A DNA stretch of 64,000 nt from Flavobacterium sp. 1355. GTDB taxonomy: Bacteria; Bacteroidota; Bacteroidia; Flavobacteriales; Flavobacteriaceae. Shown in pieces: positions 35,145-43,080 of the stretch. Position 1 is the stretch's first letter, and every line of letters begins with the position of its first letter. The notes below the pieces were generated by a model. It was given only the letters and a program-made list of their open reading frames with translations. It ran no database searches and was not told the origin of the DNA. Position numbers and translations under genes: made by a program. The stretch spans positions 91,976 to 155,975 of the forward strand of contig NZ_JAFICC010000015.1 of the NCBI RefSeq assembly GCF_017833415.1. The letters are read 5' to 3'.

Positions 35145-35347
35145 TTTTATGTTTTTGTTTCAGGTTTTATGTTTTTGTTTCAGGTTTTATTCTTTTGTTT
35201 CAGGTTTCAGGTTCTTAGCTATATGTTTTTATTTACACACTGCTTTTTATCACTAATATCAAAATCTATTTTCTTTATTCTATTCTCTTTATTCTCTTTC
35301 TTCTTTGTTCTTTCCTCTTTCTTCTTGCCTCTTGCCTCTAAAAAACT
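35145..35347. repeat. TTTCAGGTTT repeats and polypyrimidine tract
   Basis: Three short TTTGTTTCAGGTTT copies lie at about 35154-35215. A continuous C/T tract with TTCTTTATTC and CTCTTTCTTC units follows at about 35270-35339. No gene is visible. On the transcribed (minus) strand this is a polypurine leader. Confidence 0.7.
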
Positions 35348-36520
35348 CTAATCTATCGGTAATAACGTCACAAGCTGATCTTTCTTATATTCTTCAACAT
35401 CCTGTGGTACAATCAGTAAACTGTTAGCTACGGCAAATGTATTGAGCATGGCAGAACTTTGACCGTCCAGAACGGTAACATTGGTTTCGTCGTATTTTGC
35501 TTTTAGAAACAATGTTTTTCCTGTATTATTTTTAATATCAGAATTTAATTTTCGAACGAGTTTTGTTTTATGAATTTCCGAGAATCCTAATCTGTGTTTG
35601 ATTGCGGGTGCAACATAAATGTAAAAATTGGTGAGCGACGAAGCCGGATTTCCGGGCAATGCAAAAACCAAAGTTTCATTTTTAGAGCCAAAAAACATTG
35701 GTTTTCCGGGTCTTTGATTGATTTTATAGAAAAGCTCTTCAACGCCGTTTTGCAATAATGCTTCTTTTACAAAATCATAATCTCCAACAGAAATTCCGCC
35801 GGAAATTAAAACCACATCATTTTTTTTCAGAATGCTTTTCAGTGCTTTTTTTGTCGCTTTAAGATTGTCTTTAACTCGGTAAACTTTCGTTTTTTTGATT
35901 CCGATTGTTTCCAAAGCCGCTTCTAGCATAATGGAATTACTTTCGAATATTTTTCCCTTTTTTAGTTTCTTTCCCGGTGCCAAAAGTTCGTTTCCTGTCA
36001 CTAAAATAGCGACTTTTGGTTTTTTATAAACCTCAACTTCGGTGATTCCCAAGCAGGCTAAAAATCCAATTGCAGCGGGTGTAATCAAGGTATTGGCTTC
36101 AAAAACAATGTCATCTTTACCAATTTGCTCTCCTTTTGGACGAACGTTGGCGTTTTTCTCCGGCATGGTTGCGATCAAAATAGAATCTTTGCTGGCCATT
36201 ACATGTTCCTGCATCACTACAGTATCTGCATGATCGGGTACAAAAGCACCTGTAAAAATTCGAATGGCTTCGTTGGGTTTCAATTTTATATTCGAATGAT
36301 CACCCGCCTGAGAAGTCCCAATTATATCGTACTGATGTCTTATACTGTGCGTAAAAGCGTATCCGTCCATAGCCGATTGACGAAACGGCGGCATGTGAAT
36401 TGGCGAAATCACGCTTTCTGCCAAAACATAACCCAGTGCTTTCCTTACGGGAATTAACTGCGTGGGCATTTTTGCGCTGTTCGCTTCAATAATTGCTATG
36501 GCTTCTTCTACTTTAATCAT
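35348..36520 (-). CDS. moeA: molybdopterin molybdenumtransferase
   Basis: The 390-residue protein inserts molybdate into adenylated molybdopterin. Signatures are MPPFRQSAMDGYAF, TGAFVPDHADTVVMQEH, ILVTGNELLAPG, VVLISGGISVGDYDFVKEAL and the GKPMFFG/ALPGNPASS pair. It is the first gene of the Moco operon and has the shared nitrate-regulon promoter directly upstream, which ties cofactor supply to nitrate reductase expression. Confidence 0.95.
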   Translation of the reverse strand: MIKVEEAIAIIEANSAKMPTQLIPVRKALGYVLAESVISPIHMPPFRQSAMDGYAFTHSIRHQYDIIGTSQAGDHSNIKLKPNEAIRIFTGAFVPDHADTVVMQEHVMASKDSILIATMPEKNANVRPKGEQIGKDDIVFEANTLITPAAIGFLACLGITEVEVYKKPKVAILVTGNELLAPGKKLKKGKIFESNSIMLEAALETIGIKKTKVYRVKDNLKATKKALKSILKKNDVVLISGGISVGDYDFVKEALLQNGVEELFYKINQRPGKPMFFGSKNETLVFALPGNPASSLTNFYIYVAPAIKHRLGFSEIHKTKLVRKLNSDIKNNTGKTLFLKAKYDETNVTVLDGQSSAMLNTFAVANSLLIVPQDVEEYKKDQLVTLLPID

Positions 36521-36548
36521 TAGGGCTTTTTTGTTATAAGCAAAAAAA

Positions 36549-36580
36549 TACTTATTACAAATATAAGTATTTTTACTTAG
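36549..36580 (-). promoter_or_regulatory. moeA promoter with shared nitrate-regulon motif
   Basis: On the minus strand AAGTAAAAATACTT runs into the -7 element TATATTTG (36565 down to 36558), giving TACTTATATTTG exactly as at nirB. Heptamer TACTTAT (minus, 36569-36563) faces a second TACTTAT on the plus strand (36549-36555) seven bases away. There is no -33 TTTG. Confidence 0.7.
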
Positions 36581-36697
36581 TTTAAAACATTAGTATTTAA
36601 ATATTATTTAAAAATATAAATTTAGCGTAATTCTTTTAAATACTTCCATAAAAGTCCGATAGCTTTTTAAGTTGCCATGATTATCTTTATTTTTTGT

Positions 36698-36946
36698 TTA
36701 TTTTTTTCGGAAATTCCCCTTTGGAAGATAATACAGCCAGGAAAACCCGATAAGAAATAAAATAGCAGAAGCGATAAAGGCGGGAATTAAAATTTCTTTA
36801 TTGTTTTCTAATGCATTGTTGAGAGATGCATACAAAAGCCATATCTGAATGCTGACATTTAGGATTAATATAAAAATAAGTGTCGACAGGATATTGTTTA
36901 GTTTATTAGGGTTGGCGCGATTCTGGCTTCTTCTAAATGTACTCAT
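36698..36946 (-). CDS. small two-helix membrane protein (DUF6755-like)
   Basis: The 82-residue protein has a basic N-terminus (MSTFRRSQNRANPNKLN) and two membrane segments (about 21-42 and 54-73). The composition and position match what I recall as DUF6755, found with Rieske/molybdoenzyme clusters of Bacteroidota; that name is from memory. It is the last gene of the second nitrate-type operon, 24 bases after the Rieske gene. It may stabilise the membrane complex. Confidence 0.7.
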   Translation of the reverse strand: MSTFRRSQNRANPNKLNNILSTLIFILILNVSIQIWLLYASLNNALENNKEILIPAFIASAILFLIGFSWLYYLPKGNFRKK

Positions 36947-36970
36947 AAGTTTAAATTTAAGTGATAAAAA

Positions 36971-37483
36971 CTAGCTGTCTTTTTTGGCTATGAATGCTTT
37001 TACAAAAATAGCATTTTCTTTGAACACAACTTCTAATTGCGGCAAAGCTCTTGGCGGCGGTCCGGCAATTACATCTCCCGTTTTAGCATCAAAAGAACCT
37101 TCGTGACAAGGACAATGAATGATTCCGGTTCCGGGTTTGTAAAACACAGAACACGAAAGGTGCGTACATTTTTGCTCGTAGGCTCTAAATTCTCCACTTT
37201 CTAAATGAATTAAAATATACGGAATTGTACTTCCTTCCAATACAAAACCTCTTGTTCCGCCAACGGGAACATCTTCTTTATTACAGATAAAATGTTCGCC
37301 CTGTACTTCTTCTTTTGGTAATAAAAAGGCTTTTGCAGTTACGAATCCGCTTCCTACCATTAATCCGCCGGAAACAAAAGTGAGGAATTTGGCAAAATCG
37401 CGTCGGCTGACCTGAGTCGATTCCTGTTTCTTTATAGGGAAATCTTTTTTCCAGTTTTGATTTAAATTATCTTCTTTTGACAT
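36971..37483 (-). CDS. Rieske [2Fe-2S] protein with Tat-type signal anchor
   Basis: The 170-residue protein has a twin-arginine motif (VSRRDFAKFLTF) followed by a hydrophobic segment (about 25-50), so the Rieske domain should be exported and anchored at the outer face of the inner membrane. Cluster ligands are in CTHLSC and HCPCHEGSFD, complete for a high-potential Rieske centre. It lies 9 bases after the ferredoxin gene. Together with the NarI-like cytochrome it suggests quinol-linked electron transfer to the molybdoenzyme. Confidence 0.9.
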   Translation of the reverse strand: MSKEDNLNQNWKKDFPIKKQESTQVSRRDFAKFLTFVSGGLMVGSGFVTAKAFLLPKEEVQGEHFICNKEDVPVGGTRGFVLEGSTIPYILIHLESGEFRAYEQKCTHLSCSVFYKPGTGIIHCPCHEGSFDAKTGDVIAGPPPRALPQLEVVFKENAIFVKAFIAKKDS

Positions 37484-37492
37484 GATTCTGGT

Positions 37493-38062
37493 TTAATAAA
37501 TTCTTAATTCTGTACTGCCTTTTGGCATCATAATATTGACTTTTGTTTTGACTTTTTCCTGTCCAAAAATAAAATTATTGATTGGGGTACTATTGGGTCT
37601 CATTTCTTCGATTTCTGCCCTTGTTCCGTAAAACAAAGCTCCACTCGGGCAAACTGTGGCACACATTGGTTTTTTGCCCACACTTGTTCTGTCGTAGCAC
37701 ATGGTGCATTTCATCATCAAATCGTATTCTTCGACTTTTTTAGGAACTCCAAATGGGCAGGCCATTACACAATTCGAACAGCCAATACATCTTTCTGTAC
37801 TTGCGGTATGCACTACGCCAAATTCATCCTGCGAAATTGCATCGGCAGGGCAAACATTGGCACAAACCGGATCTTCGCAATGCATGCAAACCTGTACGGT
37901 GGTCTGAATTGTTGCCGCACGATCGACGTAGTTTACGCTTATTAACGTTTGCTGCCCGTTGGTTTCACATTCGGCGCACGCCATTTCGCAGGCTTTACAG
38001 CCAATACAGCGCTGCATGTCTACAAAAAACTCTTCGTTTGTATTAAAATTAGTCAAATTCAT
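37493..38062 (-). CDS. four-cluster [4Fe-4S] ferredoxin (NrfC/DmsB-like)
   Basis: The 189-residue electron-transfer subunit has four Cys clusters: CIGCKACEMAC, CMHCEDPVCANVC, CIGCSNCVMAC and CTMCYD...CATVC. There is no signal peptide, so it is cytoplasmic. It is the typical partner of a molybdo-bis-MGD catalytic subunit, which precedes it by 18 bases. It likely links the molybdoenzyme to the membrane cytochrome. Confidence 0.93.
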   Translation of the reverse strand: MNLTNFNTNEEFFVDMQRCIGCKACEMACAECETNGQQTLISVNYVDRAATIQTTVQVCMHCEDPVCANVCPADAISQDEFGVVHTASTERCIGCSNCVMACPFGVPKKVEEYDLMMKCTMCYDRTSVGKKPMCATVCPSGALFYGTRAEIEEMRPNSTPINNFIFGQEKVKTKVNIMMPKGSTELRIY

Positions 38063-38080
38063 AAGCTTTCTTTTTATAGA

Positions 38081-40297
38081 TTAAACACTTGCATAGGCTT
38101 CTGATTCCTTTGATGGCGGTGCTATTTTGCCCAACGGATCTAATAAACAGGCACAGACTTTAAACTCGGGTATTTTTGAAATAGGGTCTAATGTGCCTGG
38201 CGTTAACTGATTGGCAGATTTGCTTCCCGGCCAGTGATACGGAATAAAAACGGTATCTTTTCTAATTGTTTCTACAATATTTGCCGGAAAAATTCCTTCT
38301 CCTCTTCGGGTTGCGACTCGTACTAATTCTCTTTGTTTGATACCGTATTGTGCTGCCAGTTCCGGATGAATTTCTAACATTGGTTCCGGAAACTGATCGA
38401 CTAATTTCCCAATTCGGCGTGTTTGGGTTCCGCTTAAATATTGAGAAACGACACGGCCTGTTGTTAACGTTATCGGATATTCATCATTGGTGATTTCACC
38501 CGGCAATCGGTAGGGTGCGGGATTAAAATGTGCTTTTCCGTCTGGCGTTTTAAACTTTTTATCTTCCCATAATCTTGGCGTTCCAGGATGATCGTCTGTT
38601 GGGCACGGCCAGAAAACACCCATATTATCTTCGACTTTTTTATAAGAAATTCCGAAATAATCTGCCGTTCCTCCTTTAGAAGCTACGCGCAATTCGTTAA
38701 AAATTTCTTCGCTGCTGTTATAGGTAAATTTATCTTCTTCGCCCAGTCTTTTGGCGATTTCCAATAATATAGAAGTATCTGTTCTGGCTTCTCCCGGAGG
38801 CGTCACGGCTTGTCTGATTCTGATTACTCTGCCTTCTGCCGAAGTTGTTGTTCCCTCTTCTTCTTCCTGAAGAGATCCTGCCAATACAATATCTGCATGA
38901 CGGGCCGTTTCATTCAAAAAGAAATCGATACAAACATAAAATTCTAATTTTTCTAGTGCTGCCCGCACGTAATTATTGTTGGGAAGCGAAACCAGCGGAT
39001 TGAAACAAATGGAAATTAATCCTTTGATTTCGTCTCTGTGAATGGCTTCTATAATTTCATACGCCGTGAGTCCTTTTCCGGGCATGTCTTTTTCATCGAT
39101 ACCCCAAACTTCAGAAATGTATTTTCGATGTTCCGGGTTTTCAATATCTCTGTTTCCGGGCAATTGATCGCATTTGTGTCCGTGTTCTCTTCCACCCTGA
39201 CCGTTTCCCTGTCCGGTTATAGTGCCATAACCACAATAGGGTCTCCCGATTCTTCCGGTTGCCAAAACGAGATTGATACAGCCCAAAACGTTATCCACTC
39301 CTTTTGAATGGTGTTCGATTCCTCTGGCGTGCAGTAAAAAACTCGTTTTTGCTTTTCCCCATAATTCGGCAGCCGCTTGTATTTTTTCCTTATCAATTCT
39401 GGTTACTTCTTCCGCCCACTCGAGTGTATAGTCTTTTACGGCGTCAATCGTTTCCTGAAATCCTGAGGTATAATTATCAATAAAATCATGGTCGAGCATG
39501 TCGTGGTCTACGAGATATTTGAGCATCGCTCCATATAAGGCAGAATCGGTTCCGGGTTTTACATCCAGATGAATATCAGCCGTTCTCGCCAGTGGAATAA
39601 TCCTAGGATCGATTACAATTAATTTGGCTCCGCGGTCTCTGGCTTTCCAAATCCAATGGGTTAAGGTTGGAAAAGTTTCACTAATATTGGCTCCCGCTAC
39701 AATGATCACTTCGGCATATTCCAAATCAGAATAATTGTTTGAAGCCCGGTCTAAACCAAATGCTTTTTTATTTCCTGCTCCGGCGCTTACCATACAAAGT
39801 CTTCCGTTGTAATCGAGATTTCTTGTTTTTAAGGCTACCCGGGCAAATTTCCCAACCAGATAACTTTTTTCGTTGGTTAAGGAAACTCCCGATAACATTG
39901 AGAAAGCATGTTTTCCGTATTTCTCCTGAATGCGTTTTATTTCAGAAACAGTTTTATCCATTGCCTCATCCCACGAAACTTTTTCAAACCCTTTTCCTTC
40001 TACTCTTTGTATGGGATACAAAAGTCGGTCGGGATGATTGTTTTGAAGATATCTCTGCACTCCTTTTGGGCATAAACGACCTTCATTAAAAGGAAACTCC
40101 ATCCAGGGTTCAAATCCTACTACTTTATTTTCTTTGACCAATAATTGAATACCGCATTGCATGCCGCAAAAACAGCAATGTGTTTTTACAACTTCATCTG
40201 GTTCATCTCGTCCGTCATACCCGTCGACAGGTGCATAATTTAAATGCGGACCAAAAGCTTCAATTATTTTTTCGGTTGATGTAGGTAGTTTTGCCAT
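38081..40297 (-). CDS. second molybdo-bis-MGD oxidoreductase (nitrate-reductase-like)
   Basis: The 738-residue protein starts at MAKLPTSTEKIIEAFGPHLNY; an upstream start at 40333 would translate a repeat. N-terminal [4Fe-4S] ligands are in CCFCGMQCGI with a later Cys in GRLCPKG. The Mo-ligand Cys is in NGRLCMVSAG, as in NapA/NasC/NarB. The MGD region reads IPYHWPGSKSANQLTP. It has no Tat signal, so it is cytoplasmic. Unlike the fused enzyme at 22732 it has no diaphorase part and relies on separate ferredoxin, cytochrome b and Rieske subunits. Nitrate is the likely substrate from the adjacent carriers; formate or another oxyanion cannot be excluded. Confidence 0.88.
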   Translation of the reverse strand: MAKLPTSTEKIIEAFGPHLNYAPVDGYDGRDEPDEVVKTHCCFCGMQCGIQLLVKENKVVGFEPWMEFPFNEGRLCPKGVQRYLQNNHPDRLLYPIQRVEGKGFEKVSWDEAMDKTVSEIKRIQEKYGKHAFSMLSGVSLTNEKSYLVGKFARVALKTRNLDYNGRLCMVSAGAGNKKAFGLDRASNNYSDLEYAEVIIVAGANISETFPTLTHWIWKARDRGAKLIVIDPRIIPLARTADIHLDVKPGTDSALYGAMLKYLVDHDMLDHDFIDNYTSGFQETIDAVKDYTLEWAEEVTRIDKEKIQAAAELWGKAKTSFLLHARGIEHHSKGVDNVLGCINLVLATGRIGRPYCGYGTITGQGNGQGGREHGHKCDQLPGNRDIENPEHRKYISEVWGIDEKDMPGKGLTAYEIIEAIHRDEIKGLISICFNPLVSLPNNNYVRAALEKLEFYVCIDFFLNETARHADIVLAGSLQEEEEGTTTSAEGRVIRIRQAVTPPGEARTDTSILLEIAKRLGEEDKFTYNSSEEIFNELRVASKGGTADYFGISYKKVEDNMGVFWPCPTDDHPGTPRLWEDKKFKTPDGKAHFNPAPYRLPGEITNDEYPITLTTGRVVSQYLSGTQTRRIGKLVDQFPEPMLEIHPELAAQYGIKQRELVRVATRRGEGIFPANIVETIRKDTVFIPYHWPGSKSANQLTPGTLDPISKIPEFKVCACLLDPLGKIAPPSKESEAYASV

Positions 40298-40393
40298 TTT
40301 TGTTTTTTTGTTTTTTTTTGTTTCAGGTTTCAAGTTTCAGGTTGCTTACAGAACGTGAAACCTGAAACAATAAAAACCTGAAACTCTTATAAA
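40298..40393. repeat. GTTTCAGGTTTCAAG palindromic repeat
   Basis: TTTCAGGTTTCAAGTTTCAGG is answered by GTGAAACCTGAAAC and AAACCTGAAACTC. It is the same family as 26255-26335. It fills the gap between the cytochrome and molybdoenzyme genes and provides a false upstream start. Confidence 0.8.
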
Positions 40394-41443
40394 TTATCCA
40401 AATAAATTTCCGCCTTCGAGTCTGGCTTTTAAATGTGCTTGTGCTAAGCGGGATCTTTTGCCTTCCGGACTTAAATCTAGGTGTGATGTTCCGTCTTCGT
40501 GGGTAAAATCAAAACCTAATTCTTTGGTTACAATTTTTAAATCGTTGATATGAAGCTGGGTTGCAAATTCTTCTCCGGTGTGCGGGCAAATGGCCATTCC
40601 TTGTTTCATTCCTTCTTTTTTGTAAATATGTGCACCAATTTGTGCGGGACGCTGAATGATATGGAAGAATTTTCCAAACGGAATCCAAAGCAAAAACATA
40701 ATTACGGTTACGGCGTGAATTACGGCTAAGAAATCATATGCAAACCCTTTCATGAATTGGTACGAATAGGTTAAGCATAAACCTGTAACCGATATGGCGA
40801 TTAATAAGATCAATGGTAATAAATCACCTTCAAAAGTCTGTGTTGCAATAAGTCCCGGATTGGTCAATCTTCGTCTTAAATAATAAACCGAACCTATAAT
40901 TACCAGCCACGAAGACCAGTTTAAGGCATGGAAAATTAAGAAAGCCATCACAGAACCAATTTGAAAATCCATCATTTTAAAGCCGAAGAAATGTGCTTCG
41001 TAAATAGAAATGGAATTGGGCGCCAATGTAAAATGAATCCACCCAAAGGTTAGCGGAATAGTTATCGCAAAAGCTGACATACAACCCAAAGCAATACAGA
41101 AGTGAGCAAACCAACGCCATTTGCTTCTTGGATATATGAATTTCTGAACAACGATATTCCCGACAGATTCTTTTCCTAAAAACCATAAGTGCGAAAAAAC
41201 TTTTCCGGTAAAAAGGAATTTTAGGCTTCTTTTAAAATACATCCAGGTGGGCGGTCTCTGAAGCCAGACAGTATATCGATAAACGATTCCGAAGAAAGCG
41301 AATACGGTACCAAATAAATAGGTAACCAGCGCTGCATCAAAATTCTGCAGTTTTCTGGAGCCATAAAAAACGAGTACGATGGTGAGTATCGAAACCAGAG
41401 AAGCAACTAGTAATGCTTTGGTATTAAAGGTTTTATCTTTCAT
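40394..41443 (-). CDS. NarI/DsrM-like membrane cytochrome b
   Basis: The 349-residue protein has about 6-7 membrane segments. Candidate haem-ligand His lie at the ends of hydrophobic helices (RWFAHFCIALGCMSAF; SVMAFLIFHALNW; VIHAVTVIMFLLWIPFGKFFHIIQRPAQ). The IPFGKFFHI motif is the part most like NarI/DsrM-type quinol-oxidising cytochromes. The C-terminal ~80 residues are cytoplasmic and could dock the ferredoxin. It is the membrane anchor expected for the adjacent molybdoenzyme, and the assignment rests on topology and context. Confidence 0.7.
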   Translation of the reverse strand: MKDKTFNTKALLVASLVSILTIVLVFYGSRKLQNFDAALVTYLFGTVFAFFGIVYRYTVWLQRPPTWMYFKRSLKFLFTGKVFSHLWFLGKESVGNIVVQKFIYPRSKWRWFAHFCIALGCMSAFAITIPLTFGWIHFTLAPNSISIYEAHFFGFKMMDFQIGSVMAFLIFHALNWSSWLVIIGSVYYLRRRLTNPGLIATQTFEGDLLPLILLIAISVTGLCLTYSYQFMKGFAYDFLAVIHAVTVIMFLLWIPFGKFFHIIQRPAQIGAHIYKKEGMKQGMAICPHTGEEFATQLHINDLKIVTKELGFDFTHEDGTSHLDLSPEGKRSRLAQAHLKARLEGGNLFG

Positions 41444-41471
41444 CCTTAATTTAAATTAAATGATTACTTAT

Positions 41472-43064
41472 TTAACTTGGTTTCTCACAATTTTTACGAT
41501 TGTAGCACCACCAATTGATACCTGTAGCTAATATAGTGAAAAAACAAACACCAATAAAGAATTGATTTACAGTACCATTAGCAGAAATATTATTTCCTAT
41601 TAGCTTCGAAAATATAAAAGGTCCAAAAGCGGCTATCGCAGCTGTCCAGCCAATAACTCCTGCTGCCTGACGTGGATTTTCTTTAAATATGATAGGATAT
41701 TGTCTAAAGGTTCCTGCATTTCCAATTCCGGTAAAAAAGAACATGGCCAAAATTACGGCTACAAAAAGAGGAAACTGATCCATACTGGTTGGTGCTACCA
41801 GCCCCTGAGTTACTAATATAATCGCTCCCGCTAAAATTCCTAGACCTGTAATGGTTGTTAAGATGGCGCCACCCACTTTGTCGGCTACAAAACCAAAGAC
41901 AATACGGCTTGCAGAACCAATTAGCGGTCCGTAAAATGCATAAACCAATGGATCTGGCGCATTGGAAAAATCTCCGTAAAGAAATTTAATCATTAACGGA
42001 AAAGCGGCCGATAAACCGGCAAAAGTTCCAAATGTCATGACATAAGTTATGGTACAATACCAGGTATGTTTGTTAGAAAAGATATCCAATTGTTCTTTTA
42101 TCGACGCTTTCATTGGTATACTTTTTAGATAAAACCAACTAATAATCGACATAATAATGAGGAAAGGAACAAACCAAAATGCGGCAGACTGCAGGAATAT
42201 GGGTTTGTTTGTGACTGCTGTATTTTCGGGATTAATTTGATTTATAATTTTCTCTGCTAATTTTGGGTTTGCGTTTGCAATTGCTTTGGCCTTAGTTTTA
42301 ACAGGAAGCGAAGCAAAAACAATCACTTTATCTGTAGTCTTTACGGCAGCAGTTACAGAATCGAGTACATTTTTCTTTACGTTTGAAAGTATTTTGGTCT
42401 GTACGTCAGCATCTAAGGCTGAAAAAACTTCTTTTTGTTTTTCTATAGAAGAAGTCTGAAAAACAGCTACAGTTTCTTTTGGATCTATACTTGTAAAACC
42501 AGCTGCGGCTCCATAAATTCCGACGCTAATAATAAGCGGTGTAACAAATTGTGCGATCGAAACACCAAAATTTCCAATTCCGGCCTGTATTCCCAATGCC
42601 GTTCCTTTTAGTCGTTGCGGAAAAAACAAACTGGTACTGGGCATGTAAGAAGAGAAATCTCCGCCTCCAAAACCTGTTGTAAAAGCTAATACAGCAAAAA
42701 CCCAAAAAGGGGTATTGATGTTCATGATGGCAAAACCAATTCCGATTACGGGAATTAATTTTATTGCTGTGGCAAAGGATATTACATGTCGCGTTCCAAA
42801 AATCGGGAGGATAAAAGTGTGAATAATTCGCAGTAATCCTGCTGCTAATCCGGGAATTGCGGTTAACCAGAAAAGCTGGTCTTTAGAAAAATTAAATCCT
42901 AATCCCGGTAATTTAACTGCTATTACGCTCATCATAAACCAAGAGGCAAAGGACAATATTAAGGTTAAGGTTGTAATTGTTAAAGTTCTCCATGCGATCT
43001 TACTTCCGCCAGCATTCCAATACGCTTCATCTTCCGGGTTCCATTTGTCTAACCAAGTTTTCAT
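41472..43064 (-). CDS. NarK-type MFS carrier with helical insert
   Basis: The 530-residue carrier has NNP-family features (FATAIKLIPVIGIGFAIM; TGFGGGDFSSYMPSTSLFFPQRLKGTALGIQAGIGNFGVS). It carries an extra segment of about 100 residues (roughly 190-290) rich in Lys/Ala helices (EKQKEVFSALDADVQTKIL; NANPKLAEKIINQINPEN) that ordinary NarK lacks. It differs from the other two carriers in the window and may be the NarK1/NarK2 counterpart. It lies 16 bases after the paralogue at 43081 and 28 before the cytochrome gene. Confidence 0.88.
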   Translation of the reverse strand: MKTWLDKWNPEDEAYWNAGGSKIAWRTLTITTLTLILSFASWFMMSVIAVKLPGLGFNFSKDQLFWLTAIPGLAAGLLRIIHTFILPIFGTRHVISFATAIKLIPVIGIGFAIMNINTPFWVFAVLAFTTGFGGGDFSSYMPSTSLFFPQRLKGTALGIQAGIGNFGVSIAQFVTPLIISVGIYGAAAGFTSIDPKETVAVFQTSSIEKQKEVFSALDADVQTKILSNVKKNVLDSVTAAVKTTDKVIVFASLPVKTKAKAIANANPKLAEKIINQINPENTAVTNKPIFLQSAAFWFVPFLIIMSIISWFYLKSIPMKASIKEQLDIFSNKHTWYCTITYVMTFGTFAGLSAAFPLMIKFLYGDFSNAPDPLVYAFYGPLIGSASRIVFGFVADKVGGAILTTITGLGILAGAIILVTQGLVAPTSMDQFPLFVAVILAMFFFTGIGNAGTFRQYPIIFKENPRQAAGVIGWTAAIAAFGPFIFSKLIGNNISANGTVNQFFIGVCFFTILATGINWWCYNRKNCEKPS

Positions 43065-43080
43065 CTTATTTGTATTTAAT

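Noticed and set aside
40298..40333. Upstream start of the second molybdoenzyme
   Set aside because: The added residues come from a GTTTCAGG repeat and are Lys-rich filler; MAKLPTST is the natural start.
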